In this document: positions 21,055 through 30,497 of the stretch, one piece after another
How the letters are laid out: each line of letters opens with the position of its first letter
Numbering within the stretch: position 1 is the first letter of the stretch
Assembly: GCA_018287875.1 (NCBI GenBank)
Contig: JAGVVL010000022.1
Span: forward strand, 2,542,001 to 2,606,000
Origin: Nigrospora sphaerica
Taxonomy: Eukaryota > Ascomycota > Sordariomycetes > Amphisphaeriales > Apiosporaceae
Direction: 5' to 3'
DNA length: 64,000 nt
Notes under the pieces: model-generated
Databases searched by the model: none
The model's input: the letters and a program-made list of their open reading frames with translations, nothing else
Told to the model about the DNA's origin: nothing
Translations under genes and position numbers: made by a program

Positions 21055-23916
21055 AAGGAAGACGAGAAAGGCGCAGCGGACTAAAGACCAGCGGCGGTGA
21101 TGGAGGAGGGGGTTCCTGGAAAGGTGAGTGCAAGCAACGGCACCGGCGACGGCAGCCGAGCGGCATGGCATCTCCTCGCGCCATCTTCTCCCCCTGTTCG
21201 GTGGGTAGGATCAGACCCGCGGAATGGCCGGCGATCGGCAGCAAGGCGTTAGTGTCGCGAGCGTGCTCCGTTCTTCTGGCCCCTCCGGCCGGGTCCATTT
21301 GCATTTGGAAGCCAAGGGCCAAGGGGCGCCGCTGGGGCGTTTTTGCTGGTGCTCGAATCGTTGCGGCCCTTTAACATCCCTGTCGGCTACTACGGGAAGG
21401 GTTACAGGCTCGGCAGGGCGGGGATTAGGCCTCGTCACGGCGTTTTAACCGTGTTAAGAAACGAGGGCCCGGCGAAGCCATCGTCGGCGTGCCGGCCGTT
21501 TTAGGCCGGACAAAAAACACGCCGAGCCTCCGCGCTCTCGGCCGGGTCGGTTCCGTCGTGTCTTTTTTTGGGAGGGGGGGGGCGATTCTTTGACTGGCTG
21601 TGCCGGCCTAGTCGTCAAGGCTCCAGACGTGTAACCAGTTTTCCGGGACTCGTTGCCAGTACCGGGACGCTGGAAAGGTAGGTACAATCTGTGTACTTCT
21701 TACGTATCCGCGCCTCTATCTGCTACTTAGATGTGCTTAGGCACTCACCTCTCACTACATGTGGTCACCCCTCATGCATTAGGAGGCATGCGTATTCACG
21801 AGCCAGCAAAAAAGCTGCTTGCGACACGCCACGAGCTATGCGAGCGTGCGTACTTACCAATCGACCCTGAGCGCATCCCCGGATGGGTGTCATCAGAAAT
21901 GATTCATCTCTACCACCCGCCTCTCCCCATCTTCGCGCGTTATCTGCGAGGTCAAACAAAAGACGTACCGTGACCTCTGCTGTTGGTACGGCCATGGGCC
22001 TCCCTATCGCCGGGACGTGACAACCTCAGACGGCACGACGATTAAGCCGGCCACCCCCAGGTCCTCTTGTGCGCCAGGCAGCCAGGCAGCCCAAACAGCC
22101 ATGGCGTGCGTGGGGGGCACAGCCGCGCCGGTGTGAGATGAACGATGATGCTGTCTCGCTGTCGCCCCGTAAGGCTGCATTAGAGAAGAGAGAAGAAGGG
22201 GGGAATCGCAGGTAACGTAACATGAAGCCCCTCTGGGCACTTTCCCTCTCACCCTCTCCCTCTCTTTCTCTCGTGCCTACGCACACCCCCGAGAAATGAA
22301 AACCGTTAGTGGCCGTTCACACTCACGTCAGCACAAAGACCCATCACACACCACCACCCCACCACAGCCTATCGTCTGTTCACCATGCCTACGGGGGAGA
22401 TTCGGTACAGATCTGCCAAACTCAGCAAGTAAATAGGATAAGCAGGTTACGAGGATACGATGTACATCTCGTTACCAAACATCTGCAATGTGTGTCAACG
22501 CCGCCTTGGCACCTCGTGGCACCCTTGGCTCCGGTCGAGACGGCGCTTCCTACTGTTTCCAGTCAAGTTCCTCGACGTGTCACAGCAGCCAGATCACTCC
22601 AAACTCCATGGCCCCGAGGCTCCGAGCCAAGGAGGCCTCATTCAGAGCCGGAATTGGTACGGCAGGACAGCCCTGTCAGGATTTGGGTGCGGACCCCCAT
22701 ACACAACCGCTTCTCTTACCCGAACTGCCTTGCGTATGCAAAACCCAGCACCTGGCTGACTATCTCGACGTGAGATCCAAGTTGGGTAGGCCAGCGGTAG
22801 GGAACGTTTGTATCGTCCTCGCCGGCCGGCGCTGACTCATTCGGATGCCGGGTACCCTGTTGCGTGGAAAGGCATCCATCACTTCATCCTGCGGTAGTTG
22901 CGGTGAAAGGCAGGAGCAATCCGGCCCATGACTGTTCGCTCGGCCATAGCCGATCAGACACCAGCGAGAAGCATTCCGGTTGGTCAAACCCCGCCGTATC
23001 CCGAACGACGTGCAGGATATGAATAAGAGGTAGGCAGGGTATCTGCCATGTACTTATTTCTTACCAGCCCACCGAGCAAGACCCAAAGTACCTTGCCTGC
23101 ACTGCCACGGCACAAGTTCCGTCTGCTACTTTTAGCTGGCTGCGAGTCGGACGAGTCAACCCTCCCCCAAGAGACAACCACCCCCCATCTCACCCCTCGC
23201 TTTCATCCCGACTTCCACACCCAGTTTCTATTTCCAGGCACGGATCCGCGGCTCGCTTCGCATGTGTCCATCACCGTCCTGCTATGTCAGCAACCACATG
23301 GCTGTTCGGTGTCTGGTTCTTGGGTCCTACGTGCTTCGCCTGTTCCACTCCCCTGCCCTTCAGCCCTACGACGACAGGCCCCCCCTTGATGGGATGAGAG
23401 TACACGCCTGCTCTGCCTCGCTTCCTCATGCTCCCTCTCTGTCTCCTGCCGCTTCCCTCCTTTACCTGCCTTCCCTGCCTTTCTCTCTCCATTCTTCGAA
23501 ATACCGAACTCGGCACCCTGGCCCCATCCTAGGCCCGCTCCACCAACCACCATGCCCCTGCTGACTATACAGCAGCCCGGATGCTAGCTACTCACGGTCC
23601 TGGTCTGACGTGCGAGAGCTCGCCGGCTGACTTAGTGACCGACCAGCTTGGGCCACAATATGCTGATCCATCCCGCGCCTCGGGGCTTGGACGTTGTAGC
23701 TGATGGCTGGTCCGGCTTTGAGGCTCAGATGGGGGACAAAGAGCAGGGGGGGCCACGGGGGACACGACGCCAGGCAGCATCCTCATGGCCTTACACCAAC
23801 ACCGCCGGTGGCTGACCCGGGCTTCTGAGTGCTGCTATTCGTTACAATGCTGCTGTACCGTACGAACTATCCCGCCAGCCCTGCGTGCTTCACCTTCCGC
23901 CGCGGCCCGTCCGTAG

Positions 23917-23924
23917 TATATAAA
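23917..23924 (+). promoter_or_regulatory. TATA box of the repeat-peptide gene
   Basis: A perfect TATATAAA lies 209 bp before the ATG at 24126. There is no ATG between the two, so 24126 is the first start codon any transcript initiated from this box would contain. Confidence 0.65.
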
Positions 23925-24125
23925 CCCTCGAATCCTCCGTTACGAGGCCGCTATCTTGGTCGCCATCGCAGTAACAAACATCGAGATCCAGACGCCCGCC
24001 TCAACCCCAGGGGAGCCAGCATCGACGCAGAGCCACAGAAGTCGCCATCACGCAACACCGCATCAACACTGCTCATAATCACCCCTCCAAGTTTTTACTC
24101 TAATCAAGACGCAATCCTCCACACA

Positions 24126-24385
24126 ATGGCGGCCTTGACTTTTATCGCCTGCCCCCAGGCCCTTTTCGGCCGCTCTGGCTACAACAAGGACGGTGACGAT
24201 GAAGACGATAAAAAGTGCTTCGGCCGCTCTGGCTACAACAAGGACGGCGACGAGGAAGATGACAAGAAGTGCTTCGGGTTAGGACACGCTGCTCCACCAT
24301 CCTAACGAAATACTGTTCCACTGATGCCCTCTACAGTCGATCTGGCTACAACAAGGATGGGAACGATGACGACGAAGAAAACTAG
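24126..24385 (+). CDS. Small repeat-peptide precursor, three FGRSGYNKDG units
   Basis: Two exons (24126-24277, 24337-24385) join into 66 residues. After a 13-residue, mildly hydrophobic N terminus (MAALTFIACPQAL) come three units of FGRSGYNKDG followed by an acidic run; units 1 and 2 end in DDKKC, so KK-Cys separates them, and the last ends DDDEEN. The 59-bp intron (GTTAGG...CTACAG, with CCTAAC branch site) splits a Gly codon and restores KKCFGRSGYNKDG in the third unit. ATG context ACACAATGG is good, and the start is the first ATG after the TATA box. The layout recalls repeat peptide precursors cut at dibasic sites by Kex2, such as pheromones or fungal RiPPs, but the leader is too short for a confident signal peptide. 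I do not recognise the family; the function is unknown. Confidence 0.75.
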
Positions 24386-24834
24386 GCGCTGAAAAACAGG
24401 CCTTACGACTTTCGACCCCCCCCCATTGTCATCTCAGGGGAGGGCGAGCCATGTATTATCGTCCTCGCGTCCTTTCGGCTTTCGGCATCGCCGCCATTCT
24501 CGCCATCGCCCCTGGCCTCCACAACCAGCATCCTACTTTCCTTTGTTTTGCATTGGGCAGGCGTTTCGGCTATAGAATTCGTTGAAGGGGTCTATTTCCA
24601 CCGCGACGGCATAGAGATAGATGGGAAAGACGACGCGGCATACGCAGGCATGTACAACCAACCTGTTCTGGTATAGACACAGAGCCGAGGCCCTGAAGGC
24701 ATGAGCATAGCGGTATGGGGCAGGGTATAGGTTCACACGGATACCCTCCCCCCCCCCCCCCAAAAAAAAACCATTCATTCGAGACGACGGGGCTGTAGAA
24801 GGTGCGTAGCAGATTAGCCGCCCATCTAAATCCA
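24386..24834. other. Convergent spacer, repeat-peptide gene / MSS1
   Basis: A 449-bp interval, presumably 3' UTRs. It contains a run of 14 C followed by 9 A (24748-24770). No gene is seen. Confidence 0.5.
24748..24770. repeat. Homopolymer C14-A9 run
   Basis: Fourteen C bases directly followed by nine A bases. The length may be affected by sequencing error. Confidence 0.9.
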
Positions 24835-26684
24835 TTACTTTCCAACACAAAATCTGTTTGCAAGTGTCAGCCCGCAATGCGACCTAATTTTGGCTCAAGT
24901 TGACCCTTGAAACTCACTTCTCGAAGATGACGCCCAGGACTTCCTCCACATCACCGGCTTCGCCGCGGCCGGTAATTCGAGCCAAGCAATTGGCGGCATA
25001 GCGAAGGTCTTCGGCCGCCACCACAAAGTTCAATTCGTCCGCGGCTTCCTCTGAAACGGTGTTGCCGACGTAGTCCTCGAGGTGCTTCCGACATTGCACC
25101 AGTAGCTGCCGCTGCCGTTCGGTTACACCGTGCAGGTCCTGCTGCTCAGCTGGCAGCGCCGTCATATCCGAAAATAGCGAAGCCAGCCCGTCCACCACCC
25201 CATGAAGGCCACCCGGGTCCCGACTGTTGGCCCGGCGGCCCTGGGCTTCCTTGCACGAAATCAGGAGGGGCTGCCTCGGAACCCCTTCCAACTTGTCCAG
25301 GACCGAGGCCTGAAAGTCTTGAATTAGGTCCGTCAGCTCGGCGCCTGTCATACGATCTCGCTTGTTCACGACGACAAGGCCTCGTCCCACGGTCTGGAGA
25401 AGCTCGAGAGTCTCGGCGTCGTATTGTATGGTCAGGGCGCCCGATGCGTCCCGCTCGACAGACGTGAGTACCATGACGACGTCGGACTCCATCGCCTTGG
25501 TGCGCGCTCGTCGGATCCCTTCTCGTTCGACTGGCCCAATAGGGACAGCATCCGGCGCAGAGACTGGCGCGCGGCTATCGACACCCCTGAAGCCCGCCGT
25601 GTCGGCAAAGGTGCACAGGTAGCCGCGAATATCGAGATGGGCCTCGACTATGTCGCGGGTGGTGCCCGCCTCGCCCGAGACGATGGACGCTTCTCTGCCC
25701 ACGACCAGGTTCATCAACGAGCTTTTCCCCGCATTGGGTGGCCCCAGCAAGGCGATGCGGATGCCGTTCCTGAGGAGTTCGCTGCGCTGGCTGGCCTTTT
25801 CGTGCGCGTCGATGCTGAGGAGGATGGCCTCGACCTGGCTGGAGACGTTGGCCAAGAGTTCGACGGGCGATTCGTCGAAGTGCTGGTCTTCGGAAAAGTC
25901 AATGATAGCCTCGATCTCGGCGCGGGCGTCGAGGAGCTTCTGTCGCCACTCGTCATAGGCACGGCCCAGCGCGCCGGTTGCGCCACGGACGGCGGCACGT
26001 CGCTGATGCTCGGTCTGGGCGGCGAGGGTGTCGCCCAGGGACTCGACCTGGGCCAGATCGAGCCGGTCGTTCAGGAAGGCTCGCTTGGTGAACTCTCCGG
26101 GCTCGGCATAGCGCACACGGCGGACGGCAGCACAGGCGGGGATAGCGGATAAGACGGCTTTCACTGTCGCGCTTCCACCGTGTACGTGTAGCTCCAAAAC
26201 ATCCTCGCCCGTTACCGTCCGGGGGCCGGGCAGATACAGCACCATGGCGCTGGCATCCAAGACGTCGGCCCCGTTGGACCGGGGATGTAGCAGGGTCCTC
26301 ACGACAACATGGCGCGCCTTGGGCAGAGGCTTCGACGGACACAAGCCGTGGTAGACCTGGCGAAGTACAGTCAGCTCTGTCTGCCCGCCATCACTGACTG
26401 ACGGGACCGTTGGTTTTCACCTCTTGGCAAGCCGGGCCTGAAACGCGGATGACGGCTATACCAGCAGGGCCCTGCCCCGTGGAGAGGGCGTAGATGGTGT
26501 CATTTTCCAAGTGAAGGCTGAAGGCACGCAATCCCGATGCCTCGGCCAATCGAACCGGTGTTCTGGGCCTCGGACGGCACACTGTCCGAGGCACTCCTAG
26601 GGCGGCTCTGACAGGGCTGGCAGCGTGAAGGCTGGTTCTCGGCACACGAGTTGAAACCGCCCCGGCTATGTATCGTCGTAGCAT
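24835..26684 (-). CDS. MSS1: Mitochondrial tRNA modification GTPase MSS1 (MnmE/TrmE family)
   Basis: Three exons (26684-26421, 26356-24918, 24853-24835) encode 573 residues. The Arg/Ala-rich N terminus (MLRRYIAGAVSTRV) suits a mitochondrial targeting sequence. The TrmE-N folate-binding domain starts at DTIYALSTGQGPAGIAVIRVSG and includes GEDVLELHVHGG. The G domain has GPPNAGKSSL (G1), GTTRD (G2) and DTAG (G3). The last exon has only 19 coding bases and supplies the C-terminal KFCVGK, the diagnostic C-x-G-K motif of the family; without it the protein would end abruptly at IFEK. MSS1 with MTO1 modifies the wobble uridine of mitochondrial tRNAs. It is divergent from MAK16. Confidence 0.95.
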
Positions 26685-27421
26685 TGACTTGGCTATGTAG
26701 GGAAGAAAGTAGTCGGTTGCCGGCGAAAGCAATTCAACGGTCTTCTGCCGGCTTTTGGTATTTGCTTCCCTGCGTTGACTAGGCGGAGCTATGTAACAAC
26801 GAATATCCCCGAAAGTAGCGTAGGGAAGTACCGAGTCTAGGATGGGACTGACTCTTTACAGTAACGTCAGGACCTGCCATCCATATTTTTTTTTCCCTTC
26901 CCGAAGCTACGTGACAACCTTTGATGTTTAGAGTATTGAACCTATCCGATCGAATATTATACACATACCCGCATACATCACTTATACAAACGTGTCCATA
27001 TATGAATCGGTCTAGATTGAAGCTATCATTACATGTGCGTTTATACTTACTTGCAGGCACGGTTTGTTGGTGGGTAGTATGGATCCGTTAGAAAGCCTTG
27101 TACATGATGGATGTATGTACATACATAGTAGTAGATGTACCTGCGGGATCCGCGTTGCCGCTTCTGACCGCCCAAGGCCCCGCCAAAATTTCAAATCTGC
27201 TGGAGTCCATTTTATTCAGCCATTCGTCTATCGTTCGCCCCAAGTACACGAGGTCGCCGCCCGAGTCCAAACAGAAGGACGGGAGACGGAGAACCAGCTG
27301 CTAAAAACAGCCATCGTCTGCCTCACCTCCACCAGATCTCTCTCCAGCGAACAACTACCGCCTCGCGCTTTTCTCATCGATCGTCCGCAGTAACCGGATT
27401 CCGCAACCCCAAAAGCCCACG
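26685..27421. promoter_or_regulatory. Divergent promoter region, MSS1 / MAK16
   Basis: A 737-bp head-to-head spacer, AT-richer around 26880-27060, with several ATGTACATAC motifs near 27100-27140. No gene is supported. Confidence 0.5.
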
Positions 27422-28866
27422 ATGGCGTCCGACGAGATCGTTTGGCAGGTTATCAACGTGCGCGCGCCCCAACCTCTTGCTCTTGTTGGCCACGAGCGCG
27501 ACTGACCCGATTCATAGCAACAATTCTGCTCCTTCAAAATCAAGCTGTACGATCCCAACCTGCCACACGGTGCTCGAGGGAACTGACTGACAAACAACTG
27601 TAGCAACACCAAGGCCCAGACCTTCTGCCGGCAAGTTCGATTCGCCTCGACCGGTGACCCTGATTCTGACCGAAAGCCAGGAATGAATACAACATTACCG
27701 GACTTTGCGTATGCTATTTTCCTAGCCACCTGTGCTGACTGTCTGCTAACATACTGATAGTCAAGGCAAAGCTGTCCGTTGGCCAATTCGCGTAAGGATT
27801 GATTGTGACACCCGACGTCCGCTCCGACGAACTAACCCGTCGATTCCAGGTTACGCCACAGTTCGAGCTGGCGCCAACGGCACCATATACTTGTACATGA
27901 AGAGTAGGCTGGCGTTCCCCAGCCTTGCGCCGCCGCGTTCCCGTGCTGACCGACTATCTTATAGCAATTGAGCGCGCGCATCTGCCCTCCAAACTATGGG
28001 AGAGAAGGAAGCTGAGCGCAAACTACCAGACTGCGTAAGGCGCTACCAGCACTTGCCCACCTCCCTGTGGCCGTCGCCGTTTTGCGGGTTGCTAATCGGG
28101 CGAGGTACAGGCTCAAGCAGATAGACGAGTGGCTTATGTATTGGCCCAAATTCTTGCAGCACAAGGCCAAGCAACGTCTCACTCGACTCGTGCAAGTCGT
28201 GAGTCTTGACCCCCACCCGTGAATTGAAGCGACTGGGATTTGACAAGTGCGCAGGCAATCCGATCCCGCCGCCTGGCTAAAGAAGAGGCCCGCCTTGGCG
28301 AGACGTTGGTACCTAAGATGGCGCCCAAGATCCGGAGACGCGAGGAGACGCGAGAGCGCAAGGCCGAGGTAGCGGCGAAACTCGAGCGGACCATCGAGCG
28401 AGAGCTGTTGATGAGACTGCGCGAGGGCGCCTACGGCGACCAACCCCTGAACGTCAGCGAGTCCATTTGGAAGAAGGTGCTTCACGCCATGGAGCGCGAG
28501 GGCGAAGCGAGCCGTGACAAGGACATGGATACGGGCATCGAGGAGGAGGGCGAAGAGGAGGCCGACTACGAGATGGAACACGAGGAAGACGACGGCGCCG
28601 TCGAATACGTCAGCGACATCGAGGAGAGCGACGAAGACGACGACATCGACGATATCGAGAGCTGGCTCGGTAGTGACGACGACGCCGCCGAGGACTCGGA
28701 GAGCGAAGACGATGCCAGCGAAGAAGAGGCGCCCAAGAAGCCGGCCCTGGGCGACAAGCGAAAGCGAGGCGGCCCGGCACCGCGCCAGCCCAAGAAGGTT
28801 GCTCGACGGAAGGGCGAGAGAGAGCGGGAAGTCGAGTACGAGCGTGGGCGCGATCTTGCATTCTAA
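27422..28866 (+). CDS. MAK16: Ribosome biogenesis protein MAK16
   Basis: Nine exons (27422-27457, 27518-27546, 27604-27630, 27681-27708, 27761-27791, 27850-27903, 27965-28034, 28111-28198, 28255-28866) join to 324 residues. The assembled N terminus reads MASDEIVWQVINQQFCSFKIK, then TKAQTFCRNEYNITGLC, SRQSCPLANSRYATV, IYLYMKTIERAHLPSKLWE and KQIDEWLMYWPKFLQHKAKQRLTRL, close to yeast Mak16. The conserved cysteines (FCSF, FCRN, GLC, SCPL) are intact. The C terminus is acidic and then Lys/Arg-rich, typical of nucleolar factors. MAK16 acts in early 60S assembly with Rpf1, Nsa1 and Rrp1. Intron 3 (27631-27680) has GC-AG borders. The first eight exons are very short; only the last would be found by simple ORF search. 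Confidence 0.95.
27631..27680 (+). other. GC-AG intron in MAK16
   Basis: The exon ends TGCCG and the intron starts GCAAGT and ends AGCCAG; joining gives TFCRNEYNITG, an invariant MAK16 block. GCAAGT is the usual donor of GC-AG introns. Confidence 0.9.
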
Positions 28867-29732
28867 AGCGGTACTGTTGTGCTGCTGCTGCTGCCGCTGC
28901 CACCGCCGCCGTCTGCATGTGCTTGGGCGATGGCTGTGCACAAGCCGCTTGCCACACGTAGCTATGTGCCTGGGCATGGGCTTGGGTGCTCGTTTTGGAG
29001 GATGTTCCCGTCGTCTGATATTATAGCACGAGGCGTTGCATTGGTCCAAGACTACCTGACAGTACCCATAGCGGACTGCTACATACATGCTTGGCAAGGT
29101 GGTATGGATAAACGAGCCGGCAGGTATAATAGCGATTTATATACACTGTGTATGAAGTAAATAGGCGGCTGTGGCTGGGATGCCGTGTTTTTGTACTGCC
29201 GAGTGAGTTGAAGGAAAAGCCTGATGAGGCAGTTGTCGTGGGCATAAGTGATGTTAATAAGACGTTGGAAGGCATAAGTCGAGGGTGAAAGGTCATGTAG
29301 GTGGGGTATAATTGGCGTCCCTTGGTGGATGATGTAGCATGAATCCACCGGCCCAAAACGGCTTTCCATTCCTGGGAAACCTGGAACGTTTAGTTGTAGC
29401 ACCGACGCTCGGGACTTGAATCTCCACATGCGCACGGCGACTTTGGTTGGCATGAGCGCATCCCGCCCTCGCGCCCGTCCAGAAGAAGAATATCCCCTTC
29501 CACCATCACGGGGCTGTCCCTGACGCTGACACTACGAAAAGACACGCACCTCTACCGCTCCGCCATACTCAACGCGTTCCTCGCCCGAGTCCACGCAGGA
29601 CGTGTGTGAAGGGACGCCCCCAGACGCCGCCAGCCGAACCGACCGATCGACCGGCCGACCTCCTTGCCGTTCCCCCTTGACCCGCCCGACCTTTTGACTC
29701 GACGTGGGCGCAACTTGCCACCGGTCGCCGTC
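28867..29732. other. Spacer between MAK16 and the Mso1-domain gene
   Basis: An 866-bp interval. The first part is presumably MAK16 3' UTR and includes short CTG/CCG triplet runs. The last 250 bp are C-rich like a 5' leader. Open frames have no domains. Confidence 0.5.
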
Positions 29733-30497
29733 ATGTCGTGGTACTCCAACATTCTCACCAACACTACATCGCGCATTAATAACCTACAGAGGACCTTCCT
29801 GGGCGGCGAAACCGACGGCGACACCGAAGATGACACACACGTGTGCCGCGTGCTGAGGGGCTACTACACCGAAAAGGGCCGTCCGTTCCCCGGCTGGTTG
29901 CCGCCCGACCCCAAGGCCCCGCCGCCCGCCCAAGCTGCGGCGGCCCCGGCGAGCCAGGTGGGATCACGCTACGGCGGCCTTACGCAGCAACAGCAAGCCG
30001 GCGGCGGCAGCCTGAGCTCGCTGTGGGACAACAACCCCGTGTCGCAGCCCCAGGACGCCCAGAGCCTACGGCGCGGCCGCGGTGCCCCGCCACCCATGCG
30101 CCCGGGCACCGACCAGAGACTGAGCCCCTTCTCCCGCAACTCGGACCCGCAAGCCGGCGCCGGACGCGAGGACGTGCAGGCACGGCCGCTGCCCAGCCAG
30201 CGCGCCGGCAGCTACCAGACGACGGGCGCGGGACGGGACGGCCAGCCGGGAGGCGCCGGCGGCTCCGCCCAGGACCGGCTACGCCAGCGACTATGGGGCG
30301 GCTCTAGGACGGCCAGCCCCGCCGGCAACGGCCCCTTTCAGCCGCCGCCAGCGCAGCAGGTCGGACGGGGCTCGGGCGACTACGAGGACCGCTTCGCCCC
30401 CGGCGGAATGTACGACGGCGGCGCCGACACGGGCGGAGGGAGGTCAGGGGGCGGCCGACGGGGCCCAGGTTTGCCCAGCGGGCCCCGCATGCGGTGA
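29733..30497 (+). CDS. Mso1 Sec1-binding-domain protein
   Basis: An intronless 254-residue protein. The N terminus (MSWYSNILTNTTSRINNLQ, then DGDTEDDTHVCRVLRGYYTEKGRPFPGWLPPDP in two short conserved runs) matches the Sec1-binding region of Mso1. The rest is low complexity, rich in Gly, Pro, Gln and Arg, and shows no fold. In yeast Mso1 binds the Sec1/Munc18 protein at sites of exocytosis and supports SNARE-mediated vesicle fusion at the plasma membrane. The start is fixed by the conserved first residues; the open frame extends upstream into non-conserved sequence. The function is inferred from the domain only, since the C-terminal tail is much longer and less conserved than the domain. Confidence 0.85.
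   Translation: MSWYSNILTNTTSRINNLQRTFLGGETDGDTEDDTHVCRVLRGYYTEKGRPFPGWLPPDPKAPPPAQAAAAPASQVGSRYGGLTQQQQAGGGSLSSLWDNNPVSQPQDAQSLRRGRGAPPPMRPGTDQRLSPFSRNSDPQAGAGREDVQARPLPSQRAGSYQTTGAGRDGQPGGAGGSAQDRLRQRLWGGSRTASPAGNGPFQPPPAQQVGRGSGDYEDRFAPGGMYDGGADTGGGRSGGGRRGPGLPSGPRMR

Larger units (their letters stand above)
20903..24125. other. 3.2-kb stretch without a recognised protein gene
   Basis: This separates the FAD monooxygenase from the repeat-peptide gene. It holds a 26-bp tandem repeat, a GC-rich block to about 21640, short frames overlapping in all three phases near 22300-22830 (a sign of chance openness), and pyrimidine-rich DNA around 23150-23530. The final 200 bp are the peptide gene's core promoter and 5' UTR. 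No modifying enzyme such as a UstYa-type oxidase is visible. Confidence 0.45.

Noticed and set aside
22309..22835. Protein gene between the FAD monooxygenase and the repeat peptide
   Set aside because: Three overlapping frames are open together in the same stretch, typical of chance; none shows any motif.
23829..24125. N-terminal extension of the repeat peptide to an upstream in-frame ATG
   Set aside because: That ATG lies upstream of the TATA box at 23917, and there is no ATG between the box and 24126. The extension would have no clear signal peptide.
27994..29097. 367-residue minus-strand frame
   Set aside because: Antisense to the MAK16 3' exons and the spacer; the translation is low complexity.
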